NCBI GenBank assembly: GCA_023417475.1
Contig: JAEZFP010000055.1
Location: 124,001-188,000, forward strand
Length of the DNA stretch: 64,000 nucleotides
Origin: Bacillota bacterium
GTDB taxonomy: Bacteria; Bacillota; UBA4882; UBA8346
Reading direction: 5' to 3'
The notes under the pieces are model-generated. The model saw only the letters and a program-made list of their open reading frames with translations, was not told the origin of the DNA and searched no databases. Below, piece by piece: positions 25,618-34,159 of this stretch; position 1 is the first letter of the stretch, and each line of letters begins with the position of its first letter. A program made the translations under genes and the position numbers.

Positions 25618-27501
25618 ATGATGCGATCATTGTTCGCCGGTGTTACCGGATTGCGCAACCATCAAGTGCGGATGGACGTAATCGGCAATAACATCGCCAA
25701 TGTCAATACCGTAGGTTATAAAGCGAGCCGGGTCAGTTTTGCCGACACGTTGAGCCAAACTTTACGGGGCGCGGCGTCGCCCCAAGGCACACGGGGCGGT
25801 ATCAACGCTTTACAAGTGGGCTTGGGAGTCAATCTCGCCAGTATTGATGTGATTCAAACCCAAGGCAATATGCAAAATACCGGGAAACTCAGCGACGTTG
25901 CGTTGCAGGGCGAAGGTTTTTATGTCTTGAGCGACGGCGGGCGTCAGTATTATACCCGGGCCGGCAACTTCAATCTGGAGAAAGACGGCCGATTGACCAG
26001 TCCGTCCAATGGCCTGTGCGTTCAGGGCTGGATGGCGGACGCGCAAGGAAATCTCAATGTGAACGGCGGTTTAGTTTCGATTCAACTTCCGTTGGGGCAG
26101 ACCATCCCGCCCATCGCCACCACCATGATCGGTTTTGGCGGAAATCTTGATACGGGAACCAATGGCACACTCCTTTACCCCTCAATGAACGTCATTGATC
26201 AGGACGGCAACTCTTGTACCGTGCAGATCAAATTAACCGCCACGGGATTTAATACGTTCCATTATGAAGCCACCTCCACCAACGGGGTGGTGACCGGCGG
26301 AACCGGCGAGATCACCTTGGATCGGGACGGCAATGTAGTCGGAACCGGTTTGGCTTTTTCAGTGAAGCCAAACGGCGCGGCGACCGCTACGCCGGCGGTT
26401 TCGATTCAACCCCCGGCGCTCGGCGCCACCAACGGCGGTAATTTCATCGGGGCCAAACCCAGTTCCGACAGCTTCGAAATCTCCGGTTTTTCGGGAAATG
26501 GAACTTATCCGCCAATTACCATCAACGACGAATTGGGAAATCCAATCCAGGTTCATTATACGATCAGCGGCGGGCCGGCTTTCCCGGCAGCCGGCACTTA
26601 TAACTGGACGGTGACCGTCGACAGCGGCGGCTCGATTGCCAGTGGCGGCAGCGGCACCTTAGTCTGGGACGGCAGCCGTTTTACAGCGGGAACCGGCCAG
26701 ACCGTTTTCACTTCGACGGTTGGGAATCCGCCGTTAGAAATCGCGGTAGACGCCCCGGCCGCCGGCACCACGACGCCGACCTTCGCCATCACGAGCAAAG
26801 AAGGGCTTTTCGCCGGACAGTTTACCGCTCCGAAAGACCTGGTCACCAATACCAAAGTGTATGACTCGTTAGGCAATGTTCATAACGTAACGACCACGGC
26901 CACCAAAACCGCGGATAACACTTGGAGTTGGTCCAGCACCGTCGATGGCGGAACCGCCATCGTTGGCAGCGGGGTACTGACCTATAGCGATTCCGGTCAA
27001 TTGGTCCTAGCCACCGGCGGCCCGATCAGCTTCACGCCCAACGGCGCGCAACCGGTCAACATTGCTCCGGATTTTTCGGCGATGACGCAATACGGTTCTA
27101 CGACGTCGGAGATTACCTCTCCGAAGCAGGACGGGTTCCCCATGGGACAGTTGCAAAGCTATAATATTGACAAATTCGGCCGGATTATCGGTGTCTTCTC
27201 CAACGGAATGTCCCAGGCGTTAGCCCAGATTGCCGTGGCCGATTTCACCAACCCGGCCGGTTTGGTCCGCTCCGGCGACACCATGTTTGAAGAGTCCAAC
27301 AACTCCGGAACCGCTCAGATCGGTACTGCCGGTCAAGGCGGCCGCGGGTTGATCACGCCGGGAGCGGTCGAAATGTCCAACGTCGACTTGTCACAGGAAT
27401 TTACCGACATGATTGTCACCCAACGCGGCTTCCAAGCCAACTCGAAGATCATCTCAACTTCTGACGAGATGTTGCAGGATCTGGTCAACTTGAAACGGTA
27501 A
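25618..27501 (+). CDS. flgE: Flagellar hook protein FlgE, enlarged
   Basis: This 627-residue axial protein forms the hook. The N-terminus (RMDVIGNNIANVNTVGYKAS) and C-terminus (EFTDMIVTQRGFQANSKII) are conserved and form the inner core. It is much longer than the roughly 260-400 residues of common hook proteins. The extra length lies in the surface region, where I see three related modules at about 188-267, 296-385 and 410-490. Each opens with a D-x-x-GN motif and contains a Trp/Phe-rich strand followed by Gly-rich turns. AGGAGGT precedes the ATG. Stem-loops flank the gene on both sides. Confidence 0.95.
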   Translation: MMRSLFAGVTGLRNHQVRMDVIGNNIANVNTVGYKASRVSFADTLSQTLRGAASPQGTRGGINALQVGLGVNLASIDVIQTQGNMQNTGKLSDVALQGEGFYVLSDGGRQYYTRAGNFNLEKDGRLTSPSNGLCVQGWMADAQGNLNVNGGLVSIQLPLGQTIPPIATTMIGFGGNLDTGTNGTLLYPSMNVIDQDGNSCTVQIKLTATGFNTFHYEATSTNGVVTGGTGEITLDRDGNVVGTGLAFSVKPNGAATATPAVSIQPPALGATNGGNFIGAKPSSDSFEISGFSGNGTYPPITINDELGNPIQVHYTISGGPAFPAAGTYNWTVTVDSGGSIASGGSGTLVWDGSRFTAGTGQTVFTSTVGNPPLEIAVDAPAAGTTTPTFAITSKEGLFAGQFTAPKDLVTNTKVYDSLGNVHNVTTTATKTADNTWSWSSTVDGGTAIVGSGVLTYSDSGQLVLATGGPISFTPNGAQPVNIAPDFSAMTQYGSTTSEITSPKQDGFPMGQLQSYNIDKFGRIIGVFSNGMSQALAQIAVADFTNPAGLVRSGDTMFEESNNSGTAQIGTAGQGGRGLITPGAVEMSNVDLSQEFTDMIVTQRGFQANSKIISTSDEMLQDLVNLKR

Positions 27502-27510
27502 CAAGGCAAT

Positions 27511-27530
27511 GGGGGGAGGATACCCTCCCC
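27511..27530 (+). other. GC-rich stem-loop directly after flgE
   Basis: GGGGAGG (27513-27519) pairs with CCTCCCC (27524-27530) around four bases, ten bases after the flgE stop. The following bases are TCATTTACT, with no proper T-run, so it looks more like a 3'-end stabiliser or processing site than a terminator. The operon clearly continues into flbD. Confidence 0.6.
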
Positions 27531-27642
27531 TCATTTACTGACGAATTCATTGGGTCTTGAATGATTAAAAAATGTTAGAGTTAGCGAAAAATCAAAATAA
27601 CCACCAAGAATTAGTGAATAATTCCATTAAAATATAAAATGA

Positions 27643-27811
27643 CCACCGGAAATCAACATTCGGACACGCAAATATAAAATTAAGGCACCGGAATACAACA
27701 TTCAAGCATCGGAATGGAACATTCAGGTACCTAAATATAAAATTCAGCCACTTAAATATACAATTCAGGAACTGGAATACCCCATTCAGGCAGTGGATAA
27801 GGCAATTCATC
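27643..27811 (+). repeat. Degenerate tandem array, exact 21-bp period (array 1)
   Basis: Eight units repeat every 21 bases with no insertion or deletion. The 12-base cores begin at 27649, 27670, 27691, 27712, 27733, 27754, 27775 and 27796, with variants such as AAATATAAAATT, GAATACAACATT and AAATATACAATT, followed by CAG and a variable CA/CT-rich part. A ninth, slightly out-of-phase core lies at 27630. As 21 is divisible by three, one + frame stays open as heptads (KYKIQPL, KYTIQEL, EYPIQAV) but has no start codon. The reverse strand gives CLNVVFR-like heptads without a convincing ribosome site. The array fills the 346-base gap between flgE and flbD. It is not CRISPR, as there are no unique spacers. 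Confidence 0.85.
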
Positions 27812-27847
27812 ACAATGAATTCAAGGGAGAGAGAGGATGGGATTCAA

Positions 27848-28054
27848 TTGATCACCGTTAATCGTCTGAACGGCCAAGCCATTTTAATCAACCCGCATTT
27901 GATTGAGACGATCGAGGCGACTCCCGATACCGTCATTACCCTGACAACGGGTAAAAAATATGTTGTCAGCGATTCGGTAAAAAATGTTATCCAGGAAATA
28001 ATTCAATATCGGCAACAAATTCAGTGTTTTTTTGAGAAGCATGGCGACGAGTGA
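27848..28054 (+). CDS. flbD: Flagellar protein FlbD (SwrD/YlzI family)
   Basis: This 68-residue protein reads MITVNRLNGQ, ILINPHLIETIEATPDTVIT and LTTGKKYVV, which is the FlbD family sequence found after flgE in Gram-positive operons. The Bacillus homologue SwrD raises motor torque. I place the start at TTG 27848 after GAGAGAGAGGA; an ATG at 27815 would add an unrelated N-terminus that lies at the edge of the 21-bp array. It precedes motA, fitting a stator-linked role. Confidence 0.88.
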   Translation: MITVNRLNGQAILINPHLIETIEATPDTVITLTTGKKYVVSDSVKNVIQEIIQYRQQIQCFFEKHGDE

Positions 28055-28121
28055 AACGGCCGGAATTGATTAGCATATTTGTCGCGCAACAAAACAGCAT
28101 TCACCTGAGGTGTAATCACAA

Positions 28122-28916
28122 ATGAAGAATATGGCAACATTAATCGGTCTCGTCGGGGGTTTGGTCTTATTGGCCATCGGCATTTCCATCGGCGGCTCCT
28201 TGTTGGGTTTTTATGATTTACCATCCATCTTTATTACCTTTGGCGGGTCGATTACGGCGTTAATGGTTCAATTTTCGTTCAGTCAGTTTAGCTCGGCGAT
28301 CAAATGTTTGCATAAAGCTTTTTTTCCACCGGTCTACGATCACCAGGCATTGATCGACGAGATTGTCGATCATGCCAAAAAAGCCCGGCGCGACGGTATC
28401 CTGGCTCTGGAAAACGCAATTTACGATTCCACCGATCCCTTTTTGCAACGGGGCATCCGGTTGGTTGTCGACGGAACCGATCCCGAACTGGTCCGCAACA
28501 TTTTAGAATCAGAGATCGCGCTCATGGAAGAACGGCATAAAGCCAACAAAGCGTTTTATGACGCTTGGGGTATTTTAGCCCCGGGTTTTGGAATGATCGG
28601 CACGGTGATCGGGTTGATACAGATGTTGGGTCACCTGCAAGACGTCGCCAAGATCGGGCCGGCGATGGCGGTCGCTTTGATCACCACCTTTTACGGGGCG
28701 GTCTGGGCCAATCTGTTTTGTGTTCCGGTCGCCGGGAAACTCGCCCAACAAAGTAGCGATGAGATTGTGATCCGGGAGTTGATTTTGGAGGGGGTTTTAG
28801 CGATCCAGGCCGGTGAAAATCCCCGTTTGATCGAGGAGAAACTCAAGACCTATTTAGCCCCGGGACAACGCCGCGAGTTGCAAAACGTCGGAGGGAGCAT
28901 GAGGGCCAGTGCGTAA
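28122..28916 (+). CDS. motA: Flagellar stator protein MotA
   Basis: This 264-residue membrane protein has four membrane helices (two near 6-26 and 35-52, two near 150-205) and a cytoplasmic loop carrying the charged residues that touch FliG. The motif GTVIGLIQMLGHL and the paired Pro residues of stator helices are visible. It forms the ion channel with MotB. Start ATG 28122 follows GAGGTG. Its stop overlaps the motB start. Stator genes inside the fla operon are common in clostridia but not in Bacillus. Confidence 0.94.
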   Translation: MKNMATLIGLVGGLVLLAIGISIGGSLLGFYDLPSIFITFGGSITALMVQFSFSQFSSAIKCLHKAFFPPVYDHQALIDEIVDHAKKARRDGILALENAIYDSTDPFLQRGIRLVVDGTDPELVRNILESEIALMEERHKANKAFYDAWGILAPGFGMIGTVIGLIQMLGHLQDVAKIGPAMAVALITTFYGAVWANLFCVPVAGKLAQQSSDEIVIRELILEGVLAIQAGENPRLIEEKLKTYLAPGQRRELQNVGGSMRASA

Positions 28917-29655
28917 ACGGAGAAAAACCGAAGCCTCGGGGGGATTGCCGGTATGGCTCCAAACATACGGCGACATGGTCACCTTGGTATTAACCTTCTT
29001 TGTGGCGCTTTATGCCATGTCTTCCTTGGACAAGGAGAAATATGTCAAGTTGGCCAACTCCCTGCGGATCGCTTTGGGCGGCGGTGGCAGCGCCGGAATT
29101 ATGCAAAGCGGCAATTTGGTAGGCGATAAGGGAACGCCATCCGCGCCGGCTCCGGTGGCGACCGAAGCGCAAATGAACGCGGAACAAGCGCGGGCTTGGA
29201 AAGAAATCTATAATCAGATCAGCAAGATCTTAAGCCAAGAAAAGTTTCAGGGGAAAGTCGAGGTTTCGCAAACCCGCTATGAAATTCTGATCAGCTTTAA
29301 AGAAAAGCTATTTTTTCAGAAAGGTTCAGCCGATATTTTGAACGAAGCGTATCCGGCATTGCAAGAGGTCGGGGCGATCATCCGGGATCATACCTATCCG
29401 TTTCGCGTGGAAGGGCACACCTGCGATCTTCCGATCAATACGCCGCGTTTCCCGTCGAACTGGGAGCTTTCGGTGATGCGGGCGGTTAATGTCTCCAAGT
29501 ATTTGATGGAAACGGTGAAGATCGATCCGACGCGTGTGGCGGTGGCCGGGTACGGCCAGTTTCGTCCGATCGTTCCCAATACCGATGAGACCAACCGGGC
29601 CCGGAACCGTCGCGTTGACCTGATCATTATCAATAGCTTTTATCAGCATAAATAA
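28909..29655 (+). CDS. motB: Flagellar stator protein MotB
   Basis: This 248-residue protein has one N-terminal membrane helix with the ion-binding Asp-equivalent region WLQTYGDMVTLVLTFFVALY (D at residue 23), and a C-terminal OmpA-like peptidoglycan-binding domain (VEGHTCDLPINTPRFPSNWE, then YGQFRPIVPNTDETNRARNR). It anchors the stator to the wall. Start is GTG 28909, overlapping motA. Sodium versus proton use cannot be decided from what I see. Confidence 0.94.
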   Translation: MRKRRKTEASGGLPVWLQTYGDMVTLVLTFFVALYAMSSLDKEKYVKLANSLRIALGGGGSAGIMQSGNLVGDKGTPSAPAPVATEAQMNAEQARAWKEIYNQISKILSQEKFQGKVEVSQTRYEILISFKEKLFFQKGSADILNEAYPALQEVGAIIRDHTYPFRVEGHTCDLPINTPRFPSNWELSVMRAVNVSKYLMETVKIDPTRVAVAGYGQFRPIVPNTDETNRARNRRVDLIIINSFYQHK

Positions 29656-29699
29656 CGGGGAACTTCGCCAGAACGTAAACTCAGGGGGAACGGATTGCT

Positions 29700-30224
29700 A
29701 TGGCAAATGAAGCAAGAAACAATAACCAAAATACCCAAGCAAAAAACAACAATAACCAAAACACCCAAGGCAAAAACAACAATATTCTGATCGTGGGTCT
29801 ATTTTCTTTTTTAATCACGGTCGTAATTGCCGGAACCTTTGTTTATCTCAGTTTTCGTAAAAGTGAACCCGCAAAGCAGCCGGCTCATGTGACCCAGGAG
29901 ATGGGGCCAATCGTGCCGCTGGGCAATGAAATGATCATCAATATTCGCGGTGAGGACGGCAGCGATCATTATCTTAAGATTAATGTAACATTGGAGTTGA
30001 GAGTCGCCAAAGAAGTCGAAGAAAAAGCAAAAGAAGAAGTTACCAAAAGAATTCCCCAGTTTCGTGACTTAATCATTGGTATTTTGTCAACCAAAACCAA
30101 AGAGAAAATTGACGAAAAAGAAGGGAAAGACGCAATTCGCAGCGAAATTATTAGCAGTATGAATCGTCATTTAGGCATTGGCCAAGTTAACAACTTGTTT
30201 TTTGAAGATTTTGTCATACAGTAG
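29700..30224 (+). CDS. fliL: Flagellar basal body-associated protein FliL
   Basis: This 174-residue protein has one membrane helix (about 31-50) and an extracytoplasmic FliL domain (EMIINIRGEDGSDHYLKINV, then FRDLIIGILSTKTKEKI). It stabilises the stator around the motor. The cytoplasmic N-terminus is unusual: residues 7-16 and 17-26 are a tandem duplicate of NNNQNTQAKN/NNNQNTQGKN, encoded by a 30-bp direct repeat. Position between motB and fliM is standard. Confidence 0.92.
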   Translation: MANEARNNNQNTQAKNNNNQNTQGKNNNILIVGLFSFLITVVIAGTFVYLSFRKSEPAKQPAHVTQEMGPIVPLGNEMIINIRGEDGSDHYLKINVTLELRVAKEVEEKAKEEVTKRIPQFRDLIIGILSTKTKEKIDEKEGKDAIRSEIISSMNRHLGIGQVNNLFFEDFVIQ

Positions 30225-30244
30225 AAGCGGAGGTGTCGCTGAAA

Positions 30245-31231
30245 GTGGCTGAAGTTCTGTCGCAAAATGAAATCGATGCGCTACTTGAAGCACTTTCGTC
30301 AGGGACCCTCAAAGTTGATGAGGTTATCAGCGAAGAGAAGAAGAAAAAGGTAAAACCTTACGATTTTCGACGTCCCAATAAATTATCGAAAGATCAGTTG
30401 CGGACGTTGGTAATGTTACATGAAAACTTCGCCCGCTTGTTAACGACTTCGCTATCAACATATTTACGGAGCATGGTTCGGGCACAGGTTGTCTCCATCG
30501 ACCAGCTTACGTATGAGGAGTTTACCAAATCCCTGAATAACCCGACGGTGATGAACATTGTTTCGTTAAAACCGTTAGAAGGTAACGTAGTGCTTGAGCT
30601 TTCACCACAGCTGGCATTTGCTGTGGTTGACCGTTTGCTCGGTGGGCAAGGGAATGCCGTGGATAAAATTCGCGAGCTGACCGATATCGAACAGACCGTC
30701 ATTAAACGAGTGATTTTAAAAACCTTTACCAACTTAACGGAAGCGTGGAAAGCGGTTATCGAGCTGGATCCCCATTTTGAATCGCTTGAAACCAATCCGA
30801 TGTTTACCCAGATCGTCCCCCCGGCTGACATGATCATCCTCGTGACGCTGGAAGTCCGGATCGCCGAAGCGTTTGGCATGATGAATATCTGTATGCCATT
30901 CGTCGTTATCGAGCCGATCATGGACCAGTTAAACGCCCAACTTTGGTTTACCCGCAAAGATTCCGGTACTTCGTCGCAGACGATCGCGGCGTTGCAAAAC
31001 CGGTTGGGGCAAGCTCAGGTCCAAGTCGCGGTAGAATTGGGACACGCGCAAATTAAAGTCGGCGAACTTTTGAATATTGCCATTGGCGACGTGATTGAGC
31101 TGGATCAATCGGTCAAAGGGTTGATGGATATTAAAATCGGCAGTCAAGTGAAATTCCGGGGCAGTCCGGGCGTATTTGGCAGCCGGATGGCTGTTCAGAT
31201 CGGACAAATTATCCGCGAGGAGGGGAGTTAA
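30245..31231 (+). CDS. fliM: Flagellar motor switch protein FliM
   Basis: This 328-residue rotor protein binds phospho-CheY through its N-terminal peptide (VLSQNEIDALLEAL), has a CheC-like middle domain that contacts FliG, and a C-terminal SpoA domain that assembles the C ring. I choose GTG 30245, placed normally after GCGGAGG at 30227-30233; an upstream GTG at 30233 overlaps that site. It precedes fliY. Confidence 0.95.
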   Translation: MAEVLSQNEIDALLEALSSGTLKVDEVISEEKKKKVKPYDFRRPNKLSKDQLRTLVMLHENFARLLTTSLSTYLRSMVRAQVVSIDQLTYEEFTKSLNNPTVMNIVSLKPLEGNVVLELSPQLAFAVVDRLLGGQGNAVDKIRELTDIEQTVIKRVILKTFTNLTEAWKAVIELDPHFESLETNPMFTQIVPPADMIILVTLEVRIAEAFGMMNICMPFVVIEPIMDQLNAQLWFTRKDSGTSSQTIAALQNRLGQAQVQVAVELGHAQIKVGELLNIAIGDVIELDQSVKGLMDIKIGSQVKFRGSPGVFGSRMAVQIGQIIREEGS

Positions 31232-31232
31232 G

Positions 31233-32357
31233 ATGGACCGTCAAATACTTTCTCAGGACGAGATTAATGCACTGCTACACGATAGCGAACCCCAAGAGCA
31301 AGAGCAGCTGACTCCACTCCAGAAAGACGCTTTGGGTGAAATCGGCAATATCTGTTATGGCTCGGCTTCGACCGCGCTTTCCGATATGTTGCGCAAACGG
31401 GTGATTATCGATACGCCGTCCGTGAGGATCACCACCCAACGGGAGATTATCGAAGCGCATCCCATTCCGTATGTGATCGTTGAAGTGAATTACAAGCAAG
31501 GAATCTCCGGCAGCAATGTGTTAATTTTGAAACTTTCCGATTCGGCAATCATCGCCGATTTGATGATGGGCGGCGAAGGGGATCACCCTAGTTCCGACTT
31601 GGATGAAATGGGTTTGAGCGCGGTCGGCGAAGCCATGAATCAAATGGTAGGCAGCGCCAGCACATCGTTGTCGACGTTGTTTTCAAAACGGGTTGATATT
31701 GATCCGCCCAAAATCGACAAAGTCAACTTTGCCGAAGACAAAGCGTTTATCAAAACCCAAGGGTTGGATGACCCCATTGTCACGGTGGCGTTCCGGATGA
31801 AAATCGGCGAACTGATCGACAGTGAAATTATGTTGATCATGCCTTGCCTGTTGGCAATCGAATTAGCCGATTCGTTGCTGGGAACCACCGAACCCAGCGC
31901 GTCGACGGCGCAGTCGTCACCGCTACCGGTTCCTCCGCCACCGGCGCGTAGCATTCCAGTCGAGCAGACGTTTGCCCCGCCTCCGCCGTTGTCAATTCCG
32001 CCGCCCATGGCGGCGGCTCCCGAATACCGCCAACCCCAAGTGATGGTGCAGCCGGCGCAGTTCGGCCAATTGGGAGCCAATAAACCCGGCAGGGAAACGG
32101 GCAATATCGGGTTGATCATGGATGTCCCGCTGCAAGTTACGGTAGAGCTGGGCAATACCCGGATGAAAATTAAAGAAATTTTGGAACTTGGTTTGGGTTC
32201 CATTATTGAGTTGGAAAAGCTGGCGGGCGATCCGGTCGATGTTTTTGTCAACGGGAAGTTAATTGCCAAGGGCGAAGTCGTCGTAATAGACGAAAACTTT
32301 GGAATTAAAATAACGGACATTGTCAGCCCGGTCGAACGGGCTAATACGCTTCAATAA
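31233..32357 (+). CDS. fliY: Flagellar motor switch phosphatase FliY
   Basis: This 374-residue protein begins with its own CheY-binding peptide (LSQDEINALLHD), followed by two CheC-type phosphatase half-sites (EIGNICYGSASTALSDML and AVGEAMNQMVGSASTSLS), a Pro-rich linker (about 228-275) and a C-terminal FliN/SpoA domain (VPLQVTVELGNTRMKIKEIL). In Gram-positives FliY combines the FliN rotor role with CheY-P dephosphorylation. ATG 31233 follows GAGGAGGGG and comes one base after the fliM stop. Confidence 0.95.
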   Translation: MDRQILSQDEINALLHDSEPQEQEQLTPLQKDALGEIGNICYGSASTALSDMLRKRVIIDTPSVRITTQREIIEAHPIPYVIVEVNYKQGISGSNVLILKLSDSAIIADLMMGGEGDHPSSDLDEMGLSAVGEAMNQMVGSASTSLSTLFSKRVDIDPPKIDKVNFAEDKAFIKTQGLDDPIVTVAFRMKIGELIDSEIMLIMPCLLAIELADSLLGTTEPSASTAQSSPLPVPPPPARSIPVEQTFAPPPPLSIPPPMAAAPEYRQPQVMVQPAQFGQLGANKPGRETGNIGLIMDVPLQVTVELGNTRMKIKEILELGLGSIIELEKLAGDPVDVFVNGKLIAKGEVVVIDENFGIKITDIVSPVERANTLQ

Positions 32358-32378
32358 TGTCTAAAGGGAGGAATTTAA

Positions 32379-32741
32379 GTGGGGAATCGAGTGTTAGTTG
32401 TTGACGATGCTGCGTTTATGCGCATGATGATCAAAGATATTTTGCGCAAAGGCGGTTACGAGGTTGTTGGGGAAGCCGAAGACGGAGCGAAGGCGATTGA
32501 CAAATTTAAAGAATTACGCCCGGACTTGGTAACGATGGACATTACCATGCCGGATATGGACGGCATCACCGCTGTCAAAGAGATTCGCAAAGTGGATACC
32601 AATGCCTTAATCATCATGTGCAGCGCAATGGGTCAGCAAGCAATGGTAATCGACGCGATTCAAGCCGGAGCCAAAGACTTCGTCGTGAAGCCTTTCCAAC
32701 CGGAACGGGTCTTAGAAGCGGTGCGCAAAGTTTTAGCTTAA
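32379..32741 (+). CDS. cheY: Chemotaxis response regulator CheY
   Basis: This 120-residue stand-alone receiver has acidic residues D9-D10, phospho-acceptor near D54 (LVTMDITMPDMDG), and Lys in FVVKPF. Phosphorylated by CheA, it binds FliM/FliY to change motor direction. Start is GTG 32379 after GGGAGGAA. It lies between fliY and fliO, the normal Gram-positive place. Confidence 0.96.
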   Translation: MGNRVLVVDDAAFMRMMIKDILRKGGYEVVGEAEDGAKAIDKFKELRPDLVTMDITMPDMDGITAVKEIRKVDTNALIIMCSAMGQQAMVIDAIQAGAKDFVVKPFQPERVLEAVRKVLA

Positions 32742-32762
32742 TGTTGGAAAGGACGAACTGGA

Positions 32763-33326
32763 TTGAATATAGCCAACCGAATCCGGGGATTGTTTTTGGT
32801 TAGCGTAGGTTTTTTCCTCCTACCTACGATAACCTTGGCAGGGACGGGAGCAGAAACAGCTTCCACTGCCACTTTTAGTGGGTTACAATGGATTTGGGCG
32901 CTGTTCTCACTTTTTCTGGTGGCAATAATTGCCTTTTGGGTGACGAAACTGCTCGCCGGAAGGCTGGGTTATTCCCAAGCAAAACATATGAAGGTGGCGG
33001 AAAGTCTTTTTTTGGGACCCAATCGCCATCTTTATCTTTTATTATTCCACGGGAAAATTTTGTTGTTGAGCGGTTCCGAGCAGGGAATTCACCTGATTAA
33101 AGAGATTGACGACCCCGTTCTCTACGCTGAATTGGAGCAAGGTTCGCCCTCGGCTCCCGCCTTCGTCAACGGGAAGTTCCCCGAGGTTTTGAAATCGGTG
33201 ATGTCGGTTTTGACAAACAACGAAACCGTCGCCCCCGTAAGCGACAACAATCCAACCCGGCAGAAACTGGCCGAAAGCTTGGAACGGATTCGGGCTTGGC
33301 GGGCGAAAGGTAAAGGTCGTTCATGA
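32763..33326 (+). CDS. fliO: Flagellar biosynthetic protein FliO
   Basis: This 187-residue protein has an N-terminal signal-like segment (about 8-27), a membrane helix (about 43-65) and a small cytoplasmic FliO domain (KVAESLFLGPNRHLYLLLFH). FliO helps assemble the FliP ring of the export gate. Start is TTG 32763. The gene overlaps fliP by four bases, supporting the call despite weak conservation. Confidence 0.85.
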   Translation: MNIANRIRGLFLVSVGFFLLPTITLAGTGAETASTATFSGLQWIWALFSLFLVAIIAFWVTKLLAGRLGYSQAKHMKVAESLFLGPNRHLYLLLFHGKILLLSGSEQGIHLIKEIDDPVLYAELEQGSPSAPAFVNGKFPEVLKSVMSVLTNNETVAPVSDNNPTRQKLAESLERIRAWRAKGKGRS

Positions 33327-34144
33327 ACAAGACGCTGCAACAATCGAGTGAATGTCGCCAAGGAGGTTTCCGCCGGAGCAACCGTAGTCGGTTCCCGGCG
33401 CTGATTGGATTGGCGGTCGCCTTAGTGTTTTTAATTTCCGGTGTTTCTATGGCCGCACCGCAAACGATTCCCATTCCCCAAATTCAATTGGGGGTCGGTT
33501 CGGCGAACACTCCGGCCCAAACCGCACAAAGCTTACAGATTTTGCTGCTGCTTACGGTGCTGTCGTTAGCGCCCGCAATCCTGATTATGACGACCTCGTT
33601 TGTTCGGATTGTGATTGTCTTGTCATTTACCCGGACGGCGATCGGGACCAACCAGATGCCGCCGAATCAGGTGATGATCGGTTTGGCGCTGTTTCTGACA
33701 TTTTTCACGATGGGACCGACTTGGACCCAGGTCAACGACCAAGCGTTGCAACCTTATCTCAACGGTCAACTTTCTCAAGAAGCCGCTTTGGAAAAGGGGA
33801 TGCAACCGATCCGGAAGTTTATGTTTAAACAAACCCGGACCAAGGATTTAAAGCTGTTTATTCAAGCGGCCCAAGTGGCGCGGCCCCAGGCGGAGCAAGA
33901 CATTCCGTCGCGGGTGCTGATTCCGGCCTTTGTAATCAGCGAATTGAAAACAGCTTTCCAAATTGGCTTTATGATCTTTATTCCGTTTCTGGTGATTGAC
34001 ATGATCGTCGCCAGCACCTTAATGTCGATGGGGATGATGATGTTGTCCCCGGTGATGATATCGTTGCCGTTCAAGATTTTATTGTTTGTGATGGTCGACG
34101 GTTGGCATTTGGTGGCCCGATCCCTGATTTTGAGCTTCCGGTAG
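33323..34144 (+). CDS. fliP: Flagellar export gate protein FliP
   Basis: This 273-residue membrane protein is the core of the type III export gate. It has an N-terminal hydrophobic leader, followed by the conserved TSFVRIVIVLSFTRTAIGTN and the C-terminal LMSMGMMMLSPVMISLPFKI segments. The first 25 residues are very basic and polar, so the true start may be slightly internal, but the ATG overlap with fliO supports this one. Confidence 0.95.
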   Translation: MNKTLQQSSECRQGGFRRSNRSRFPALIGLAVALVFLISGVSMAAPQTIPIPQIQLGVGSANTPAQTAQSLQILLLLTVLSLAPAILIMTTSFVRIVIVLSFTRTAIGTNQMPPNQVMIGLALFLTFFTMGPTWTQVNDQALQPYLNGQLSQEAALEKGMQPIRKFMFKQTRTKDLKLFIQAAQVARPQAEQDIPSRVLIPAFVISELKTAFQIGFMIFIPFLVIDMIVASTLMSMGMMMLSPVMISLPFKILLFVMVDGWHLVARSLILSFR

Positions 34145-34159
34145 AAAGGAGACATACAT

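Noticed and set aside
27643..27811. CRISPR array
   Set aside because: The period is only 21 bp, all of it repeat; there are no unique spacers and no cas genes.
27592..27813. A 73-codon reverse-strand ORF with CLNVVFR-like heptads
   Set aside because: It is a by-product of the 21-bp array: it lacks a ribosome site, runs against the operon and is rich in Cys, Phe and Trp in a way unlike the real genes here.
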